Position numbers and translations under genes: made by a program. Shown here piece after piece: positions 59,731-64,000 of a stretch of DNA of 64,000 nt. Below the pieces are notes generated by a model, which was given only the letters and a program-made list of their open reading frames with translations, made no database searches and was not told where the DNA came from. How positions within the stretch are numbered: position 1 is the first letter of the stretch; every line of letters starts with the position of its first letter. The stretch is from Paludibaculum fermentans_A (GTDB lineage: Bacteria; Acidobacteriota; Terriglobia; Bryobacterales; Bryobacteraceae), in contig NZ_JBPJAQ010000001.1 of the NCBI RefSeq assembly GCF_051172195.1, positions 682,001 to 746,000 on the forward strand, in the 5' to 3' direction.

Positions 59731-60965
59731 AAGAGCAGCGGCGCAAACTGATACAGGCTGCGACGCCAGGACAACCACTCGTGAGCGGTCTCGGGGGACT
59801 CATAAAACACGCTCTTCACCCCCGCCTGTTGCAGCGCCTCAACGTTCGCTTTGCCGGATGCGCCTCTCTCGCGGCTGCCGTAGCTGACAAACACGAGCTT
59901 GACGCTCTTCTTGAAACCGTCGATGTCGGTTATGTCCGAAGTCGCGATGCTGCCTCCGCTAAAGATGCCGATGTGCGAGAACTTGTCCAGGTTCGCCAGG
60001 GTGATCTGCTTCGTCTGCATCCCGCCCATCGAGAGGCCGGCCATCGCCCTGTGCGGCTGATCGGCTTGCGTGCGGAAATTGGCATCAATGAAGGGAACCA
60101 ACTCGTCGAGGAGCACGCGCTCGAACGCGCTGAAATTGAAGCGGGGCATGCCCCCGGCACCTGCCGGACGGGCTGGTGCGCCGGACTGAGCGGCTGGAGC
60201 CGGTGTGCGGGGCGGGCCCATCTGGGCGCCGGGGACATAGCTGCTGGCCATCACGATGATGAACGGCTTGGTCTTGCCCGCGGCGATCAGGTTATCCATA
60301 ATCAGCCCGGTCTTCCCCTGGCTGCCCCAGCCCGTTTCGTCTTCGCCTCCGCCATGCTGCAGGTACAGCACTGGATACCGTTTTGCCGGATTCTTCTCAT
60401 AGTCCGGCGGAGTGTAAACGAAGCAGCGGAGCACGGCGTCTGAGCGTTTGGAATAGAAGGGAGTTTCCCGCAACTGGCCATGCGGGACGTTCTTCAGGGC
60501 ATAGAAGTCCTGGTCGCTGGCAGGTACTTCGACTCCACTGCCCCAGCGGCTCGCGCCGTAGAAGTAGAGGCTGTTGGGATCCGGAACCTGAGCGCCATCG
60601 ACCACGATCTGGTAGTAGTGGAAGCCTTCGTCCTGAGGGATGGAAGCGCCGACCCAGGCTCCGTCCTCGCCCTTGGTCAATGGGTACTTGACGGCTCCAA
60701 TGTCGAGCGCGACGGAATGGGCATCGGGCGCGACGACGCGGGCGCGAATGCGCCGTTGGGAGTTGACGGCGGGGAATTCCTTACCCTTCTGGTTCAGGGA
60801 GGAGGGCTTGAAATCTTCCACGGGCGGCGCTTTGGCCGCTTCGATAGCCGCTTTGGCCTGCGCCTCCCGCTCCGCCGCCGTCGGCATCCCCGGCGGCGCT
60901 TGCGCGGTTACCAGGAAGCCCAACAACAATGGCGCGAGCGCGAAGATGGGCAATAGTCGTTTCAT
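59721..60965 (-). CDS. Secreted CE1-like esterase with N-terminal E-set domain
   Basis: A 414-residue protein. The signal peptide is MKRLLPIFALAPLLLGFLVTAQA. An E-set/CBM48-like domain (about 70-150, DGAWVGASIPQDEGFHYYQIVVDG) precedes an esterase-D/feruloyl-esterase-like alpha/beta hydrolase with YPVLYLQHGGGEDETGW, the nucleophile elbow MAGLSMGGMQT, and a C-terminal His in SPETAHEWLSWR. It probably deacylates plant-cell-wall polysaccharide in the periplasm or outside. It sits 74 bases downstream of the GH43 gene on the same strand, a likely polysaccharide-degrading pair. Confidence 0.85.
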   Translation of the reverse strand: MKRLLPIFALAPLLLGFLVTAQAPPGMPTAAEREAQAKAAIEAAKAPPVEDFKPSSLNQKGKEFPAVNSQRRIRARVVAPDAHSVALDIGAVKYPLTKGEDGAWVGASIPQDEGFHYYQIVVDGAQVPDPNSLYFYGASRWGSGVEVPASDQDFYALKNVPHGQLRETPFYSKRSDAVLRCFVYTPPDYEKNPAKRYPVLYLQHGGGEDETGWGSQGKTGLIMDNLIAAGKTKPFIIVMASSYVPGAQMGPPRTPAPAAQSGAPARPAGAGGMPRFNFSAFERVLLDELVPFIDANFRTQADQPHRAMAGLSMGGMQTKQITLANLDKFSHIGIFSGGSIATSDITDIDGFKKSVKLVFVSYGSRERGASGKANVEALQQAGVKSVFYESPETAHEWLSWRRSLYQFAPLLFLE

Positions 60966-61038
60966 TTATAGCTCCTTGCTTCAGTTCAATATCGAGTCAC
61001 AACTTGCCATTCAGTTCGAGAACGTCCTTCTATTCCCG

Positions 61039-62637
61039 CTAGCGCCTGGCGTTCTCCACCGCTCTGCCGAAGACGGTGAATTCCAGGACGCCCAATGGCG
61101 TTACGCCCACGTGGGGCCAGTCCGTGATGGTCAGCCGGACGTAGCGGCAAACCGTGGGCGGGAGTTCGTCGAATTCCGTGTATCGGGTCACGCTATTGTT
61201 GGTCTTGTCGAGGATGGTGTCGAATGTCTTGCCGTCCTTGGACGTCTCAATTCTGTAGCGAAACGCGGGGCTGCCCGTCACCGGCGAGGGCGCGGCGGCA
61301 CGTGGCCCGAAACCGCCTCGCGCGCCGGTGCTGAACTCGATTCGACTGGAGTCGACGGAGAAATACTGCGGGTCTTCAAACTCGGTGATGGAGCCGAGAT
61401 CCACGGTGATGGAAGGTTGTTTATCCTCTTCGGCCGGCTCCCACCAGGCGCCATTGGTGCCATCCACAGCGTAGGCTGCGTCGTGGCCCGGGCGCTGGCT
61501 GGAAGCACTGCCCCGCTGGTTCATGGCGCGCATTTTGTTGACCGTGAGCGGGAGGGAACCCGCGTCGCCGTCGCGCACGGGATTGGCCACCACTCCGGGC
61601 GCCCATTGTGGCGTTTCGGTGACCGCCCGCACGTACATGTTGCCCTGTGCGTCGAAGCCCACCGGATCCATGCCCAGGCGGCGGCCGCCAGGTGGATTCG
61701 ACATCACGAGCGTGTAGAAGACCCACCAGTTGCCGTCCGGCCCCTTCACCACGCAGCCATGGCCGGGCCCGGTGACGATGCCAGTGGTCTGACGCAGCAG
61801 CGGATTGCGCGGGGAGTACGTGAACGGCCCCAGCGGGCTCTTGGACGTGTAGACGCCGCTGGCGTAGCTCATCCACTGCGTCCCGGAAGCGCTGTATTCC
61901 AGATAGTAGATGCCGTTGCGTTTGAAAACCCAGGGGCCTTCGATCCAGGCCGTGTAGAGGTACTCATTGTTCTCGCCCCACCGTTCCCACACGTGCTCGG
62001 ACTGGAAGCCAAACAGGTGTTTGGGTGCGGAGGCAAAACGGGTGAGGTCCTTCGGGTCGAGCGGGGCGACGTAGATGCCGTCGGTGGACCTGCCGGGGAA
62101 GTAGAGGTACGGCTTGTTGTCGTCGTCAATGAAGATGTCCACGTCGAACGCGCCCTTCCAGGACTTGCCGTTCGAGACGCCGGTCCACGGTTCGCCTTTC
62201 TCGTTCTTCCAGGGCCCCAGCACTTCGTAAGGGCCTAGAATGGCAGGGGCCTTGTAGAGCGGCGCGTCGTTGCCGGACATGTAGAAGGCGCCGTTGTACT
62301 CAACCACGTGGGGGGCGACCGGTAAACGGCCGCCGCGCACCTCAACGGCCTGGTATTTCCAATCCAGGAAGTTCTTCGACACCCAGGCGCCGCCACCGGT
62401 GCCGAACAGGTAGTAAAGGTCTCCTGACTTCACCACGGTGACGTCGCCCAGATTGACCCCCTGCGGTGAACCGTCCCTGGATGATGTCTCAATGGGTAAG
62501 GGATTGATGTAACGGGTGGCCTTGCCGATGACGGGGCCCGGTTTGCGGGCGGGCGGCTGACCCAACATCGAGGCGGCGCAAAGAACGATGGATGCGCCAG
62601 TGGCGGCTACCGAACGGAGGACCGAATAAAAAGGCAT
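61039..62637 (-). CDS. Secreted GH43-family glycosidase with discoidin-like (CBM32) domain
   Basis: A 532-residue protein from the ATG at 62637. The signal peptide is followed by a five-bladed propeller: NLGDVTVVKSGDLYYLFGTG (catalytic-base Asp region), WKGAFDVDIFIDDDNKPYLYF (pKa-modulating Asp) and YTAWIEGPWVFKRNGIYYLEY (general-acid Glu). The C-terminal 180 residues (YAVDGTNGAWWEP, TVDLGSITEF, CRYVRLTITDWPH) are an F5/8-type carbohydrate-binding domain. GH43 enzymes are arabinofuranosidases or xylosidases; the substrate here is not resolved. Confidence 0.87.
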   Translation of the reverse strand: MPFYSVLRSVAATGASIVLCAASMLGQPPARKPGPVIGKATRYINPLPIETSSRDGSPQGVNLGDVTVVKSGDLYYLFGTGGGAWVSKNFLDWKYQAVEVRGGRLPVAPHVVEYNGAFYMSGNDAPLYKAPAILGPYEVLGPWKNEKGEPWTGVSNGKSWKGAFDVDIFIDDDNKPYLYFPGRSTDGIYVAPLDPKDLTRFASAPKHLFGFQSEHVWERWGENNEYLYTAWIEGPWVFKRNGIYYLEYSASGTQWMSYASGVYTSKSPLGPFTYSPRNPLLRQTTGIVTGPGHGCVVKGPDGNWWVFYTLVMSNPPGGRRLGMDPVGFDAQGNMYVRAVTETPQWAPGVVANPVRDGDAGSLPLTVNKMRAMNQRGSASSQRPGHDAAYAVDGTNGAWWEPAEEDKQPSITVDLGSITEFEDPQYFSVDSSRIEFSTGARGGFGPRAAAPSPVTGSPAFRYRIETSKDGKTFDTILDKTNNSVTRYTEFDELPPTVCRYVRLTITDWPHVGVTPLGVLEFTVFGRAVENARR

Positions 62638-62986
62638 TTGGCGAGACTCCCAGCCAGAATGCCAACGCCGGAGGAACTTAGTGCACACGCCAGGGCAAAC
62701 TGCATGCGCTTGCATTCTAGCCAGCAGCGAGTCTATCGCGGCGCGGCACCAGAGTCAAACACTCTAGACGATGAAGCTCCTGGCGCGAGCGACTTGCACC
62801 TGGATATGCTATTTGGCGGATCCTGTGAAAGCGCTATCAGTGGCGGTTCGGCAGTCCAGCGGCGGGTGATGCCCCTGGCAGGCATGGTAACGACTGCTTG
62901 AAGCGTTTTGGAACTTCCGTCGCGTCGGGCTTGGTTTGATGCCAGACCTCATCCAGACCATCCATCCAGCGTGATTCTCCGGTCAG
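62638..62986. other. Intergenic region, nothing recognised
   Basis: These 349 bases separate the GH43 gene and cheA. I see no gene, hairpin or clear promoter pair. Confidence 0.4.
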
Positions 62987-64000
62987 CTAGATGCATGCCG
63001 TGACATCCAGGCTGTGGCACTCCAGAGGATTCAGGACCAGCACCACCCGTCCGTCTCCCATGATGGCGGCTCCCTGAAACTCCTTGCATTGCTCCAGTGC
63101 TCCGGTTAGGGGTTTGACGAGTACTTCGACTTCAGTCATAAACTTGTCAACAACCAGTCCGTACCGGACTGTACCTGCTTCCACGATCGCAATGGAAAGT
63201 TCCGGTTGCTGCGCGGCGGCCTGGCCCAACATCTCCGCCAGGTTGAAGATGGAGTAGATCCGGCCCCTGACCGGTGCCAGGGTGAGCCCGCGGTACTGGT
63301 GCGCCGCTTCCAACGGCAGTTTGACCATGTCGTGGATGCTGCTCAAAGGCAGGATATACTGCTCCCCCGCTGCCTCCAACAGAATCCCCTTGGAAACCAT
63401 GAGACTGGTAGGCAGTTTGATCAGAAAGGTGGTACCCCGGCCAGGCTGGGAATGGATTTCGATGGCGCCGTGCAAGGCGCGCACGTTGCTGCGGACGACG
63501 TCCATCCCGACTCCGCGGCCTGAGACGTCCGTCACTTTCGCGGCGGTCGTCAACCCCGGTAGGAACACCAATTGGAAAGCAGCCTCGTCGCTCATTCCGG
63601 CGGCCGCCTCCGGAGCCAGTAGACCCTTGTCGACAGCCTTCCTCTTGAGCGCTTCAGCGTCGAGCCCACGCCCATCGTCGGCGATCTCAATCACCACGCC
63701 GCCCGCTTCGTGCCGGGCTCGAAGTGTCAGTTGTCCGGACAAGCCTTTTCCGCTGGAGCGACGTTCCTCCGGTGTCTCCAGTCCGTGATCAACGGCATTG
63801 CGAATCACGTGAACCAGGGGATCCCCGATCTGCTCAAGGATCGTCTTGTCCAGTTCGATGCCCTCGCCTTCGATTACGAGCTGAACTTCCTTTCCGAGGG
63901 AGCGCGCGAGGTCACGTACCAGGCGCGGGAATCTCTGGAAAACAGACTTAACCGGTAGCATCCGGATCGACATGACACTGCTTTGGAGTTCGTCGGCGAT
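62987..64000 (-). CDS. cheA: Chemotaxis histidine kinase CheA, C-terminal part (partial)
   Basis: The frame is open at the right edge; 337 C-terminal residues are present. Features are a P3/dimerisation end (SIRMLPVKSVFQRFPRLVRDLAR), the ATPase boxes LVHVIRNAVDHGLETPEER (N box), EIADDGRGLD (G1), LPGLTTAAKVTDVSGRGVGMDVV (F and G2 boxes), GRGTTFLIKLP (G3), and a CheW-like P5 domain (EQYILPLSSIHDMVKLP...YGLVVDKF). The N-terminal HPt domain lies outside the window. It phosphorylates CheY-type regulators in response to chemoreceptors or, in this phylum, possibly an alternative surface-behaviour pathway. Confidence 0.9.
   Translation of the reverse strand: MADELQSSVMSIRMLPVKSVFQRFPRLVRDLARSLGKEVQLVIEGEGIELDKTILEQIGDPLVHVIRNAVDHGLETPEERRSSGKGLSGQLTLRARHEAGGVVIEIADDGRGLDAEALKRKAVDKGLLAPEAAAGMSDEAAFQLVFLPGLTTAAKVTDVSGRGVGMDVVRSNVRALHGAIEIHSQPGRGTTFLIKLPTSLMVSKGILLEAAGEQYILPLSSIHDMVKLPLEAAHQYRGLTLAPVRGRIYSIFNLAEMLGQAAAQQPELSIAIVEAGTVRYGLVVDKFMTEVEVLVKPLTGALEQCKEFQGAAIMGDGRVVLVLNPLECHSLDVTACI

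Noticed and set aside
60640..62238. Rightward 532-codon open frame
   Set aside because: It is antisense to the esterase and GH43 genes, both of which have complete family motifs.

Overview
The window looks like a high-GC soil bacterium of the phylum Acidobacteriota, probably a Bryobacter/Solibacter/Paludibaculum relative. I infer this from gene style: an Oar-like TonB receptor with a carboxypeptidase-regulatory domain, a helix-turn-helix/FG-GAP protein, long YD-repeat and VCBS proteins, a PEP-CTERM protein and GH43/CE1 enzymes. No rRNA gene or complete tRNA gene was seen, so the placement is an inference.

Bases 1 to about 30.8 kb are a plasmid-type mobile element that appears to be integrated. 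It carries the C-terminal half of a TrwC/TraI-like (MOBF) relaxase-helicase, a second unrelated relaxase with a MobC-like partner, an ArdA-like antirestriction protein, a RepB-type primase, an eight-copy iteron origin with a Rep_3 initiator, and a ParA/ribbon-helix-helix partition operon flanked by ACGCGT repeats that look like its centromere. Cargo includes a YVTN/VCBS surface protein, a methyltransferase, an acyltransferase and several unknowns. The tyrosine recombinase of the element is cut in two by a 1,346-bp ISL3-family insertion with an exact 8-bp target duplication; removing the IS and one duplication restores the frame.

The centre of the element (15.7-25.4 kb) is a defence island: a TIR-like nucleotide-binding protein facing a three-gene operon of a single-chain type IIG restriction-modification enzyme, a MORC-like GHKL ATPase fused to a PD-(D/E)XK nuclease, and a SIR2-STAND (Avs5-like) protein. 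A DUF6998 nuclease-like gene is coupled to the recombinase upstream. This combination is the strongest candidate for an undescribed composite system.

At 30,762-30,806 lies the 3' half of a tRNA-Gly(CCC) gene without its 5' half, and 29 bp of it recur at 40,178-40,206. I read these as attachment-site scars. Between them are a LuxR-type regulator, a PEP-CTERM protein and a 2,265-residue CARDB/FG-GAP/Ig-like/YD-repeat (RHS) protein.

From about 40.3 kb the sequence is chromosome-like. It holds two lineage-type unknown proteins, a mannose-1-phosphate guanylyltransferase-like enzyme, and a sialic-acid locus (GntR regulator, TonB receptor, sialidase, N-acetylneuraminate lyase-like aldolase, Kelch mutarotase-like protein). 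These are followed by a GroEL C-terminal remnant and a small natural-product locus: an NRPS adenylation-carrier didomain with a leucine-like code, a P450, a GNAT protein, a glycosyltransferase and a divergent phosphopantetheinyl transferase. A CE1-like esterase, a GH43 glycosidase and the C-terminal part of CheA end the window.
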